From: Neomegalonema sp.
GTDB lineage: Bacteria; Pseudomonadota; Alphaproteobacteria; Rhodobacterales; Rhodobacteraceae
Length of the DNA: 64,000 nucleotides
Assembly (NCBI RefSeq): GCF_028688855.1
Contig: NZ_JAQTXI010000008.1
Location: 1 to 64,000 of the forward strand
Direction of reading: 5' to 3'
Shown here: positions 56,590-64,000 of the stretch, one piece after another
Numbering within the stretch: the stretch's first letter is position 1
Layout of the letters: the number at the start of each line of letters is the position of its first letter
Made by a program: the position numbers and the translations under genes
The notes under the pieces: model-generated
Told to the model about the DNA's origin: nothing
The model's database searches: none
Seen by the model: the letters and a program-made list of their open reading frames with translations, nothing else

Positions 56590-56822
56590 GCTTCGCTCCC
56601 GCCTTCAAGACGCCAGGACCCTGCCCGACGCAGGGCCCGCATTCATGGGGACGGCGCGACCGCCCGGGGCGTGAAACGCCTTCGCGCGACCCCGAAGCCT
56701 CGGGAATCGCACGCGATCTCGCGTCTTCAGGGAAAACGCCGATCCGCGACGGCTGCGAAGCGATCCGGGCGCCGGACATGAAGGACGGGCGCGCGTCGCC
56801 TCCTCGCTGAAACGAGGGCCGA

Positions 56823-56851
56823 AGCATAGACGAACCCCACCCGGGAGGCAA
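56823..56851 (-). promoter_or_regulatory. Candidate dnaA promoter
   Basis: On the minus strand, TTGCCT (56851-56846), 17-bp spacer and TATGCT (56828-56823). This predicts a leader of about 225 nt before the dnaA GTG. The remainder of the 352-bp rpsT-dnaA gap shows no gene and no TTATCCACA-type box. Confidence 0.5.
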
Positions 56852-56914
56852 CAGGCTCACGCCCGCGCCAGGACCCGGCTCCCGGTCTGGATTCGCGATG
56901 TCAGGGGAGAAGAG

Positions 56915-56934
56915 GGGAGCGCTCTGGCGCTCCC
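56915..56934 (-). terminator. Terminator-like hairpin after rpsT
   Basis: GGGAGCGC (56915-56922) / GCGCTCCC (56927-56934), 8-bp stem with a 4-nt loop, 7 bp after the rpsT stop. CTCTTCTCC follows on the minus strand, a weak T-tract. Confidence 0.65.
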
Positions 56935-56941
56935 GGAGCCG

Positions 56942-57220
56942 TCAGACCGCGGCGGGCGCGGAAAGGGCCTTCACGCGGCCGGCGAGGCGCGAAACCTTGC
57001 GGTTGGCGGTGTTCTTGTGCAGCACGCCCTTGGTCACGCCGCGCTGGATCTCGGGCTGGGCGGCGCGGAAGGCCTCCTGGGCGGCGGCGGCGTCGCCGGA
57101 GGCGAGCGCGGACTCGACCTTGCGCAGGAAGGTGCGGATGCGGCTCTTGCGGGCCGCGTTGACGGCGGTGCGGCGCTGGGTCTGACGGATGCGTTTGCGC
57201 GCGGAGGGCGTATTGGCCAT
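56942..57220 (-). CDS. rpsT: 30S ribosomal protein S20
   Basis: A 92-residue, very basic, helical protein that binds 16S rRNA early in small-subunit assembly. [33 protein letters not shown] and [19 protein letters not shown] are the S20 pattern. It is monocistronic, with its own promoter (57265-57293) and terminator. Placement next to dnaA is common in alphaproteobacteria. Leader bases TTTCTTGAAACC precede the ATG without a strong ribosome site. Confidence 0.97.
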   Translation of the reverse strand: MANTPSARKRIRQTQRRTAVNAARKSRIRTFLRKVESALASGDAAAAQEAFRAAQPEIQRGVTKGVLHKNTANRKVSRLAGRVKALSAPAAV

Positions 57221-57264
57221 GTTTCTTGAAACCGTTCGGCAAGGGCGTTGAAGAGTGAAGGCGC

Positions 57265-57293
57265 GATATACTCCACCGACTCCCCCCCGTCAA
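57265..57293 (-). promoter_or_regulatory. rpsT promoter
   Basis: On the minus strand, TTGACG (57293-57288), 17-bp spacer, TATATC (57270-57265). Close to the sigma-70 consensus with ideal spacing, 44 bp upstream of the rpsT ATG. Confidence 0.65.
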
Positions 57294-57326
57294 CATGGGG
57301 AGGCGCAGGAGGGCGAGCCCGGGGAC

Positions 57327-58460
57327 TCAGGGCGCGAGGGCCACCCGGTCGCCCGCCGAGCGCAGCAGCCGGCCCGCAAGCTCCAGCTCCAGAGCCGCCA
57401 GAGCCAGAACCCCCGGAGGAAGACCCGTGCGGCGGCGGATCTCGTCCATCTCCACGGGAACCGGCCCCAGAAGCCGCAGCACCGCCGAACGGGCGTCCTC
57501 GCCTTCGGGAGCGTCCTCGGGGGGCTGCTCCTCTCCGGGCTCCTCCATGAAGGAGGGGGACGCGGGGAGGGGGGAGGGGGCCTGAGGCCCGCCGATCCCC
57601 TCCAGGGCCTCCAGCACGTCGGCGGCGTGGCGGATGAGCGTCGCGCCTTCGCGAATCAGATGGTTGCAGCCCGCCGCCCGACCATCCAGAGGCGCCCCCG
57701 GCGCCGCCATGACCTCGCGGCCCTGCTCGGCGGCCAGACGCGCCGTGATCAGGGAGCCCGAACGCTCCGCCGCCTCGGTCACGATGGTCCCGAGGCAGAT
57801 CCCCGAAACGATCCGGTTGCGGCGCGGGAAATCCTGAGCCCGGGCCCTGAAGCCGGGCGGCGCCTCGGAGAGCACCGCGCCCTGGTCGATCAGCTTCGCG
57901 TAGACGTCGGCGTTGCGGCGGGGATAGACGTCGTCCGGGCCGCCGCCGAGCACCGCCAGAGTCCCGCCTTCGAGGCCTCCGGCGTGGGCGGCGCGGTCGA
58001 TTCCCTCGGCCATGCCCGAGACGATCACGAAGCCCGCCTCCGACAGCGCCCGCGCGAGCCCCTGCGTGAAGCGCATCCCCAGAGCCGAGGCGTTGCGCGT
58101 GCCCACCACCGCCAGAGCCCGGCGGCCCGGAAGCTCCGGACGGCCCCTCAGCCAGAGGAAGGGCGGCGGATCGGGGATATGGGCCAGAAGCGGCGGATAA
58201 TCCGGCCCGCCCAGAGCCAGAGGCCGCGCGCCGAGCTTCGCGCCCGCTTCAAGCTCGGCCTCGGCGGCGCCGCGCGGCGCCAGGGAGATGCGTCTTCCGC
58301 CCCGCGCCGCCAGATGAGGCGCCGCCTCCAGAGCCGCCGCCGCCGAGCCGTAGCGCGCCAGAAGCCGCTGAAAGGCGACCGGCCCCACGTTCTGCGAGCG
58401 CGCCAGACGCAGCCAGTCGCGCCATTCCTCTTGCGTCTGCGGAGGCCGGGGAGCGCTCAA
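57327..58460 (-). CDS. dprA: DNA-processing protein DprA
   Basis: A 377-residue protein that loads RecA on incoming single-stranded DNA during transformation. The Rossmann fold shows VVGTRNASALG, SGMAEGIDRAAH, VLGGGPDDVYP, FPRRNRIVSGI and SLITARLAAEQGREVMAAPG. A disordered acidic Pro-rich linker (about 285-320) leads to a winged-helix domain (VEMDEIRRRTGLPPGVLALAALELELAGRL, shown by EMDEIRRRTGL). It follows plsY on the same strand with an 10-bp gap. Confidence 0.95.
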   Translation of the reverse strand: MSAPRPPQTQEEWRDWLRLARSQNVGPVAFQRLLARYGSAAAALEAAPHLAARGGRRISLAPRGAAEAELEAGAKLGARPLALGGPDYPPLLAHIPDPPPFLWLRGRPELPGRRALAVVGTRNASALGMRFTQGLARALSEAGFVIVSGMAEGIDRAAHAGGLEGGTLAVLGGGPDDVYPRRNADVYAKLIDQGAVLSEAPPGFRARAQDFPRRNRIVSGICLGTIVTEAAERSGSLITARLAAEQGREVMAAPGAPLDGRAAGCNHLIREGATLIRHAADVLEALEGIGGPQAPSPLPASPSFMEEPGEEQPPEDAPEGEDARSAVLRLLGPVPVEMDEIRRRTGLPPGVLALAALELELAGRLLRSAGDRVALAP

Positions 58461-58470
58461 GAGGCCGCCC

Positions 58471-59109
58471 TCAGGACTTGCGCGCGCCGATGCGCGGCTC
58501 TTCGCCCTTCAGCAGGCGGCGGATGTTCTCGTGATGCCGGGCGATGACGATGACCGCCATGGCGGTCGTCGCCCAGAGCGCCGCCCGCGGCGCCTCCAGC
58601 AGCAGCGCCGCAAGGGGCGTCGCGCCCACCGCCGCCAGAGCCGACAGCGAGGAGATCCGCGTCAGCCCCGCCACGACCAGCCAGAGCCCGCAGGCCGCCA
58701 GACCCGCCCAGGGGACCAGCGCCAGCAGCCCTCCGAGGAAGGTGGCCACGCCCTTTCCGCCCCGGAACTTCAGCCAGACCGGCCAGCAATGCCCGACCAG
58801 GGCGCCGAAGGCGCCCAGAGCCGCCGCCTGAGGCCCCCAGAGGGCTCCGCAGATCCAGACCGCCGCCGCGCCCTTCAGGGCGTCGAGCAGCAGCGTCGCG
58901 GCGGCGGCGCCTCTGTGGCCGGTGCGCAGGACGTTGGTGGCGCCGATGTTGCCCGAGCCGATCTTGCGCAGATCCCCCAGCTTCAGCGCCCGCGTCAGCA
59001 GAACCCCGAAGGGAATCGAGCCGAGCAGACAGGCGAGCAGGAAAGCCGCTCCCGCCTGCGCCGCGCCGAGGGCCTCAGGGCCCGGATTCGCCGCCATCTC
59101 CATCGACAC
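58471..59109 (-). CDS. plsY: Glycerol-3-phosphate acyltransferase PlsY
   Basis: A 212-residue membrane enzyme that uses acyl-phosphate to make lysophosphatidic acid, the first step of phospholipid synthesis. It has five or more hydrophobic segments and the three PlsY motifs: GSIPFG with KIGSGNIGATNVLRTG, GHCWPVWLKFRGGKGVATFLG (shown by FRGGKGVAT) and RHHENIRRLLKGEE. It is divergent from pyrB and upstream of dprA. Confidence 0.95.
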   Translation of the reverse strand: MSMEMAANPGPEALGAAQAGAAFLLACLLGSIPFGVLLTRALKLGDLRKIGSGNIGATNVLRTGHRGAAAATLLLDALKGAAAVWICGALWGPQAAALGAFGALVGHCWPVWLKFRGGKGVATFLGGLLALVPWAGLAACGLWLVVAGLTRISSLSALAAVGATPLAALLLEAPRAALWATTAMAVIVIARHHENIRRLLKGEEPRIGARKS

Positions 59110-59225
59110 GCCCCTTTTCGCGCTTGCCGCTCCGGTCTAAGGGCGCGCGCCGCCGCCCGCCAGAGAAATTTCGGCGGGGCTCGCCCTGGGGGAGTCCGGC
59201 GGAGCTCGCCCCAGGGGCGGGGCGC

Positions 59226-59254
59226 TTGCCCTGGGGGGCGGGGCCCCCTATACA
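59226..59254 (+). promoter_or_regulatory. Candidate pyrB promoter
   Basis: TTGCCC (59226-59231), 17-bp spacer, TATACA (59249-59254), about 28 bp before the pyrB ATG. The short leader has no room for an attenuator. Upstream, three similar C/G-rich stretches (near 59180, 59205, 59228) have CGCCCTGGGG-like cores and could fold. Confidence 0.5.
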
Positions 59255-59281
59255 GGCGCGATTCTCCGCAAAGGCCGCCTC

Positions 59282-60244
59282 ATGACCGACATTCCCTTTC
59301 CGCAGCGACATCTGCTCGGCGTCGAGGATCTCGCGCCCGAGGCGATCCTCCAGCTGCTCGACCGCGCCGACGGCTATGTCGAGATGAACCGCGAGGCCCG
59401 CAAGAAACGCGACATCCTCAAGGGGCTGACCCAGATCAACCTCTTCTTCGAAAGCTCCACCCGCACCCAGATGAGCTTCGAGCTCGCCGGAAAGCGGCTC
59501 GGGGCCGACGTCATGAACATGCCGGTGAAAAGCTCCTCGCTTTCCAAGGGCGAGACGCTCATCGACACCGCCATGACGCTCAACGCCATGCGGCCCGATC
59601 TGCTCGTGGTGCGCCACGCCGATTCCGGCGCGGTCAACCTGCTGGCGCAGAAGGTCAACTGCGCCGTGGTCAACGCCGGAGACGGACGCCGCGAGCATCC
59701 CACCCAGGCCCTGCTCGACGCCCTGACCATCCGTCGGCGCAAGGGGCGCCTGCACCGGCTGAACATCGCCATCTGCGGCGACATCCTGCACAGCCGCGTG
59801 GCGCGCTCGAACATGTGGCTGCTCGGCAAGATGGAGAACCGCATCCGGGTCATCGCCCCTCCGACGCTGCTCCCCACGGGAATCGAGCGCTTCGGCGTCG
59901 AGGTCTTCGAGGACATGGAGAAGGGCCTCGAAGGCTGCGACGTCGTCATGATGCTGCGCCTCCAGCTCGAACGCATGAGCGGCGCCTTCGTGCCTTCGGT
60001 GCGCGAATATTTCCACCGCTACGGCCTCAACGCCGAGAAGCTCGCCAGGGCGAAGGACGACGTCATCGTCATGCATCCCGGCCCGATGAACCGGGGCGTC
60101 GAGATCGATTCGGAGCTGGCCGACGACATCAACCGCTCCGTGATCCAGGAGCAGGTCGAGATGGGCGTGGCCGTGCGCATGGCCGTGCTGGAGACCCTCG
60201 CCGAGCGCCTGCCGAACTGGCGCGGGCTCGGGGCCGCCGCGTGA
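59282..60244 (+). CDS. pyrB: Aspartate carbamoyltransferase catalytic subunit
   Basis: A 320-residue enzyme that condenses carbamoyl phosphate and aspartate in pyrimidine synthesis. [20 protein letters not shown] holds the carbamoyl phosphate site (STRT), [11 protein letters not shown] and [12 protein letters not shown] are further signatures. All key residues are present. No pyrI regulatory gene is adjacent; instead a PyrC-like protein without zinc ligands follows, which in some bacteria forms a complex with PyrB. The stop overlaps the next start (GTGA). Confidence 0.96.
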   Translation: MTDIPFPQRHLLGVEDLAPEAILQLLDRADGYVEMNREARKKRDILKGLTQINLFFESSTRTQMSFELAGKRLGADVMNMPVKSSSLSKGETLIDTAMTLNAMRPDLLVVRHADSGAVNLLAQKVNCAVVNAGDGRREHPTQALLDALTIRRRKGRLHRLNIAICGDILHSRVARSNMWLLGKMENRIRVIAPPTLLPTGIERFGVEVFEDMEKGLEGCDVVMMLRLQLERMSGAFVPSVREYFHRYGLNAEKLARAKDDVIVMHPGPMNRGVEIDSELADDINRSVIQEQVEMGVAVRMAVLETLAERLPNWRGLGAAA

Positions 60245-60801
60245 CCCTGCCCGCCGACCGTCGTCTGAGGCCGCCGCCGCGTCATGGCGAGGAGGCGACG
60301 CTCTGGGCGCCGGTCCTCGCCTCGGGCGAGCGGCTGCTCTGGACCGGAAGGCCCGCGCGGGGGCTGAAATGGCGCGGTCAGGACTGGTTCCTCGTGCCTT
60401 TCGGCCTGATGTTCCTCGCCTTCGCTCTGGTCTGGACGGGCCTCGCCTGGTTCGGAGGGGCCTCCTTCCTGTCGCTCTGGGGCGTTCCCTTCATTCTGGT
60501 GGGCTTCCAGATGGCGGTCGGGCGCTTCTTCTCCGACGCCCGCAGGCGCGCCCGCACCCGCTACGCCCTGAGCGACCGCCGGGCCCTGATCCTGGAGGAC
60601 GGGCGCCGTCCGCGCCTCGTCTCGATCCCCATCCTGCCCGCGACGGAGATCAAGGCGCAGCCCGGGCCCCTCACGACGATCGGGCTCCGCAGCGCCGCCG
60701 GAGAAGCGGACGGCGAAGGCGGCCAGGGTTTCGAATTCATCGAAGAGGGCGAGAGCGTCTATCGCCTGATCCTCGACATCCAGCAAGGACGCGCCCTCTA
60801 G
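60241..60801 (+). CDS. Membrane protein between pyrB and pyrC-like gene (PH-domain-like)
   Basis: A 186-residue protein beginning at GTG 60241. [29 protein letters not shown] resembles the bacterial PH-domain (YdbS/DUF304) opening 'GE.vlW.g.P'. Two transmembrane helices follow ([16 protein letters not shown] and [15 protein letters not shown]), then [15 protein letters not shown], typical of bPH2 domains (shown here as YALSDRRAL). Function is unknown. It is translationally coupled to pyrB. I recall a similar gene between pyrB and pyrC in other Rhodobacterales. Confidence 0.78.
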   Translation: MTLPADRRLRPPPRHGEEATLWAPVLASGERLLWTGRPARGLKWRGQDWFLVPFGLMFLAFALVWTGLAWFGGASFLSLWGVPFILVGFQMAVGRFFSDARRRARTRYALSDRRALILEDGRRPRLVSIPILPATEIKAQPGPLTTIGLRSAAGEADGEGGQGFEFIEEGESVYRLILDIQQGRAL

Positions 60802-60817
60802 TTTCTCCGAGGCCTTC

Positions 60818-62110
60818 ATGAAGCCGCTGCACATCCACAACGCCCGCCTGATCGATCCCGCCGCCGATCTCGACGCCGGGGGCGGCCTGATCCTCGGCGA
60901 GGACGGCCGGATTCTGGATCGGGGGCCGCATCTGCGCGAGGCGGGGTCCGGGCCGGAAGGCGCCGCCCTGCGCGACGCGGGAGGCCATGCGCTCGCGCCG
61001 GGGCTGGTGGATCTGCGCGTCTACGTCGGAGAGCCCGGCGCGCGGCACAAGGAAAGCTATCGCAGCGTGGGCGAGGCCGCGGCGGCGGGCGGAATCACCA
61101 CGCTCGTCGTGCAGCCCGACACCGATCCGCCGCTCGACGACCCGGCGCTGGTGGCCTTCGTGCGGCGGCGTGCGGCGGAGGTCTGCAAGGTGCGGGCGCA
61201 TCCCATGGCCGCCATGACCAAGGGCCGCGCAGGCCGCGAGATGGCCGAATACAAGTTCCTCCTCGACGCGGGCGCCGTGGCGCTCACCGACGGAGATCGT
61301 CAGATCGCCGATCCGGTGGTCCTGCGTCGATGCCTGCAATACGCCCGTTCGGTGGGGGCTCTGACGGTCCATCACATCCAGGACGCCGCGCTTTCGGCTC
61401 AGGGCTGCGCGACGGAAAGCCTCTTCGCGGGCAAGCTCGGCCTGCCGGAGGTTCCGGCGGCGGCGGAGGTGGTGGCTCTGGAGCGCGACCTCCGGCTCGT
61501 GGAGCTGACCGGCGCGCGCTATCACGCCGGACAGATCTCCACGGCGGCGGCTCTGGAGGCCCTGCGGCGCGCCCGGGAGAAGGGCCTCCCGGTGAGCGCC
61601 TCGGCCAGCGCGCATCATTATTCGCTGAACGAATTCGACATCGGCGACTTCCGCAGCTTCTGCAAGGTCTCGCCGCCGCTGCGCGAGGAGGCCGACCGCG
61701 CCGCCCTCGAAGAGGCGGTGGCCGAGGGGCTGATCGACGCCCTGACCTCCTCCCATCGCCCCCAGGACGAGGAATCCAAGCGCCTTCCCTTCGCTCAGGC
61801 GGCGACGGGCTCGGTGGGTCTGGAGACCAGCCTCGCGGCGGCCCTGAACCTGCACCACAAGGGCATGATCGGGCTTCCGGCGCTCTGGCGGATGCTGGCG
61901 CAGCGCCCTGCGGAGCTGCTCGGCTTCGAGACGGGGCGTCTGACGCCCGGCGCCCCCGGCGACCTGATCCTCGTGGATCTCGGGGCGCCCTGGATCGTGG
62001 ACCGCAAGGTCTTGCGCTCGAAGTCGAAGAACTCGGCCTTCCACGAACGCCGCATGCAGGGGCTCGTCAAGGCGACCTGGGTCGGCGGGGCGCTGGTCTT
62101 CGAGCGCTGA
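60818..62110 (+). CDS. Dihydroorotase-like protein, probably inactive (PyrC homologue)
   Basis: A 430-residue class I dihydroorotase homologue. Active enzymes have D-x-H-x-H after PGLVD; here the sequence is PGLVDLRVYVGEPG, so both zinc His positions are R67 and Y69. The catalytic Asp motif (usually TDHAPH) is SSHRPQ. Other stretches (ETSLAAALNL, FETGRLTPGAPGDLILVD, shown by GRLTPGAPGDLI) keep the fold. Pseudomonas PyrC' is a known pseudoenzyme of this kind that supports PyrB assembly. A true PyrC would be needed elsewhere. GAGG lies before the ATG. Confidence 0.85.
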   Translation: MKPLHIHNARLIDPAADLDAGGGLILGEDGRILDRGPHLREAGSGPEGAALRDAGGHALAPGLVDLRVYVGEPGARHKESYRSVGEAAAAGGITTLVVQPDTDPPLDDPALVAFVRRRAAEVCKVRAHPMAAMTKGRAGREMAEYKFLLDAGAVALTDGDRQIADPVVLRRCLQYARSVGALTVHHIQDAALSAQGCATESLFAGKLGLPEVPAAAEVVALERDLRLVELTGARYHAGQISTAAALEALRRAREKGLPVSASASAHHYSLNEFDIGDFRSFCKVSPPLREEADRAALEEAVAEGLIDALTSSHRPQDEESKRLPFAQAATGSVGLETSLAAALNLHHKGMIGLPALWRMLAQRPAELLGFETGRLTPGAPGDLILVDLGAPWIVDRKVLRSKSKNSAFHERRMQGLVKATWVGGALVFER

Positions 62111-62119
62111 GGCGCCGGG

Positions 62120-63085
62120 TCAGCCGGGGGCCCAGGGGCCTTTCAGCAGGCCCTCGGCCATGGCCTCGTCGACGATCAGCCCGTTGAGCAGGCGGCCCTT
62201 CAGGGCTCCGCCCACGGCGGGCAGCTTGCGCGCGCCCATGGCGCAGCCGATCACCAGACGTCCGCCTTCGGGCCGGGGCGGCGGGGCTCCCGCCACCCGC
62301 GCGTTGGAGCCGCCTTCGATCCAGACGCCTTCCCGGTCGAAGGCCCAGCCGATCAGCTCGCCCACCGCTCCGGCGGCGCGCATGGAGTCGCGCTCCCCGG
62401 CGGAGATGAAGCGGTCCATGAACAGGGGCGCGCGCTCGTCGAATTCGCCCACGCCCAGAAAGGCGACGTCCAGGCGGGCGGCCATCTCCAGGGCGCTGCG
62501 GATGGTCGGCTGACGGTGCAGGAGGTCGCGCTCCTCCGCCGAGGAGGCCACCACCGGAACCGGCAGAGGATAGGCCGGCGCCGACAGCCGGTCCGCCAGG
62601 ATGAAGATCACGTTGTAATAGGCCGCCGCGCCGTCGGGGCCTATGGCGCCGGTCAGCGAGACCACCTTGTGTTGCGGGCAGTCGATGCGCGGCAGAAGCT
62701 CGGCGGCGGCCTTGAGGGTGCGTCCCGTGCCGACGCCGATCAGGGTCGGCGTCTCGGCGCGCAGGCGCTTTTCGAGCTGGTCGGCGATGGGCTGCGCCAC
62801 GCCCAGCGTGGTCGAATCGGAGAGCGGATCCGTCGGCGCCACCTCGCAGAAGCTCAGCCCGAAGCGGTCCGTCAGCGCCCTGGCGAGGTCCAGGCTGCGC
62901 GCCAGAGGATGTTCGATCCGCACCCGCACCAGGCCCGCGCTCACCGCCAGAGCCACCAGCCTCTGGGCCGAAGGGCGCGAGACGCCGAGAATCGCCGCGA
63001 TGCGGTCCTGGTTCTCGCCCGCGACGTAATAGAGCCATCCGGCGCGCGCCGCCGCCTCCAGGCGGTCGTTCTTCTCCGAACTCAT
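62120..63085 (-). CDS. SorC/DeoR-family sugar-binding transcriptional regulator
   Basis: A 321-residue regulator. The N-terminal helix-turn-helix is NQDRIAAILGVSRPSAQRLVALA (about 26-48, shown by GVSRPSAQRL). The C-terminal sugar-phosphate-binding domain has GVGTGRTLKAAAELL, GVGEFDERAP and IGCAMGARKLPA, standard for SorC family proteins. It is divergent from the ABC transporter gene starting at 63423 and probably controls it. Polyol regulators of this family are known beside smo/mtl transport genes in alphaproteobacteria. The ribosome site GAGGA precedes the ATG. Confidence 0.9.
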   Translation of the reverse strand: MSSEKNDRLEAAARAGWLYYVAGENQDRIAAILGVSRPSAQRLVALAVSAGLVRVRIEHPLARSLDLARALTDRFGLSFCEVAPTDPLSDSTTLGVAQPIADQLEKRLRAETPTLIGVGTGRTLKAAAELLPRIDCPQHKVVSLTGAIGPDGAAAYYNVIFILADRLSAPAYPLPVPVVASSAEERDLLHRQPTIRSALEMAARLDVAFLGVGEFDERAPLFMDRFISAGERDSMRAAGAVGELIGWAFDREGVWIEGGSNARVAGAPPPRPEGGRLVIGCAMGARKLPAVGGALKGRLLNGLIVDEAMAEGLLKGPWAPG

Positions 63086-63185
63086 CGATCCTCCTCGCCG
63101 CGCGGGCGACGACCCCGGAGCCTCCGTCGATCACGGGGGATCGTCGGAAGGCTCCAGAGGCCCTTGTGCGGCCGCAGGCTCGCCG

Positions 63186-63221
63186 CGCGGAGCCGGTCCG
63201 GCTCCGCTGGAAAATGCTCTA
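63186..63221. repeat. Dispersed palindromic repeat, copy E (shorter)
   Basis: GCGGAGCCGGTCCGGCTCCGC as arms GCGGAGCC / GGCTCCGC, then TGGAAAATGCTC. It shares the palindrome design and the TGGAAAA tail with copies B and D but has diverged arms. It lies in the SorC-transporter gap. Confidence 0.55.
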
Positions 63222-63300
63222 AGCCCCCGTCCGGGGCTTGGAAACAGTTTTCGCGGGACATCTCCGCCCGCCGCGAGTCGCCCGGCGGAGGAATTCCCGA

Positions 63301-63354
63301 TTGACAAAGAATGAAGACGGGCGAATATTTGCTCATCAACCAATCAAATGCTCG
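63301..63354 (+). promoter_or_regulatory. Promoter and operator-like repeat before the sugar ABC operon
   Basis: A consensus TTGACA lies at 63301-63306, with GAATAT/AATATT 16-17 bp downstream. CGAATATTTG (63322-63331) and CAAATGCTCG (63345-63354) form an inverted repeat (8 of 10) over the start region, suitable for the divergent SorC regulator. The rest of the 337-bp gap shows only repeat copy E. Confidence 0.5.
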
Positions 63355-63422
63355 CCAACGGGCTTTCGTCAAGCGCTGCGGCGGGCGATCAAGAAAACCA
63401 TCGATCCCCAGGGAGGATCTCC

Positions 63423-64000
63423 ATGTCGCGCATGACCAGCCGCTTTGCGGCCTGTTCGGCTCTGGCCATCATGATGGGCGCCGGAGGCGCCTTCGCGCAG
63501 ACCACCACCGTCACCATCGCCACCGTGAACAACGGCGACATGATCCGCATGCAGAAGCTGGCCGACGACTTCGCCGCGAAACATCCGGACATCAAGCTGG
63601 AATGGGTCACGCTGGAGGAGAACATGCTCCGTCAGCGCGTCACGACGGACATCGCCGCCAAGGGCGGACAATACGACGTCATGACCATCGGCACCTACGA
63701 GGCCCCCATCTGGGCCGAACGCGGATGGCTGCTCGCCCTCGACAAGCTCGGCGAGGATTACGACGCCGAAGACATCCTGCCCTCGATCCGCAGCAGCGTC
63801 TCGCGGGACGGAGTGCTCTACGCCGCGCCCTTCTACGGCGAAAGCTCCATGGTCATGTATCGCAAGGACCTCATGGAGAAGGCCGGGCTGACCATGCCCG
63901 AGGCGCCCACCTGGGAGTTCGTCGGCCAGGCCGCCCGCGCCATGACCGACAAGCCCAACGAGATCTACGGCATCTGCCTGCGCGGCAAGGCGGGCTGGGG
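63423..64000 (+). CDS. Sugar/polyol ABC transporter substrate-binding protein (partial, SmoE-like)
   Basis: The first 192 residues of a periplasmic binding protein; the rest lies beyond the window. The signal peptide ends GGAFA (about residue 25). TVTIATVNNGDMIRMQKL, KHPDIKLEWVTLEENMLRQR and YDVMTIGTYEAPIWAERGWL, seen here as GTYEAPIWAERGWL, closely resemble sorbitol/mannitol-binding SmoE/MtlE proteins of family 1. GGAGGATCTCC precedes the ATG. The divergent SorC regulator supports a polyol role. Substrate remains an inference. Confidence 0.88.
   Translation, partial: MSRMTSRFAACSALAIMMGAGGAFAQTTTVTIATVNNGDMIRMQKLADDFAAKHPDIKLEWVTLEENMLRQRVTTDIAAKGGQYDVMTIGTYEAPIWAERGWLLALDKLGEDYDAEDILPSIRSSVSRDGVLYAAPFYGESSMVMYRKDLMEKAGLTMPEAPTWEFVGQAARAMTDKPNEIYGICLRGKAGW

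Noticed and set aside
56590..56941. Possible oriC beside dnaA
   Set aside because: No TTATCCACA-like boxes or AT-rich unwinding region were seen between dnaA and rpsT.

Overview
The window is GC-rich bacterial DNA (roughly 68-70 % by eye) with tightly packed genes, many 4-nt ATGA/GTGA overlaps and strong Shine-Dalgarno sites. Gene content (class Ib ribonucleotide reductase nrdHIEF, olsB, choXWV, a MobB-MoeA fusion, rpsT next to dnaA, pyrB followed by a PyrC homologue without zinc ligands) points to an alphaproteobacterium, probably Rhodobacterales-like. The genus cannot be read from the sequence.

Layout. 1-1540: end of an ssb gene, a phage-type small ORF and a tyrosine integrase, facing the 3' end of a CAU-anticodon tRNA. 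This looks like the edge of an integrated element whose body lies to the left of the window. 1603-11073 (minus): an iron-siderophore locus with FhuF-like reductase, AraC regulator, TonB-dependent receptor, ABC exporter-type protein and a FecBCDE-type importer. No siderophore synthesis genes are present, so use of imported siderophores is the simplest reading. 11261-13633: molybdenum cofactor genes mobA and a mobB-moeA fusion. 13630-21013: a complete five-step histidine utilisation locus, hutI-H-G-U facing hutF-C across a promoter region with an inverted repeat. 20997-24007: MFS drug-type exporter with divergent TetR, and an EamA exporter. 24363-27320: choline ABC importer choXWV.

27544-40588 is the most interesting block. 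An AcoR-like AAA+ regulator without the GAFTGA loop lies on one side and the acetone carboxylase operon acxABC on the other. Between them sits cysC plus a divergent five-gene cluster that I recognise as the uncharacterised STM4011-STM4015 system: two radical SAM proteins, a leucine-rich repeat protein, an ATP-grasp-like protein and an alkaline-phosphatase-superfamily hydrolase.

40697-46277: branched-chain amino acid ABC transporter (livK, small membrane protein, livF, G, M, H). 46563-47948: sdaA serine dehydratase. 48642-52415: nrdHIEF. 52475-54996: a secreted-looking VOC protein, msrB and olsB. 55045-59109 (minus): dnaA, rpsT, dprA, plsY. 59282-62110: pyrB, a membrane protein and a PyrC-like probable pseudoenzyme. 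62120-64000: SorC regulator and the start of a polyol/sugar ABC transporter.

A dispersed palindromic repeat of about 35-55 bp occurs at five or more places. Two copies are read in the same frame inside genes (the N-terminus of CysC and the C-terminus of MsrB), and one lies between acxB and acxC. A second hairpin repeat forms the C-terminus of the STM4014-like protein.
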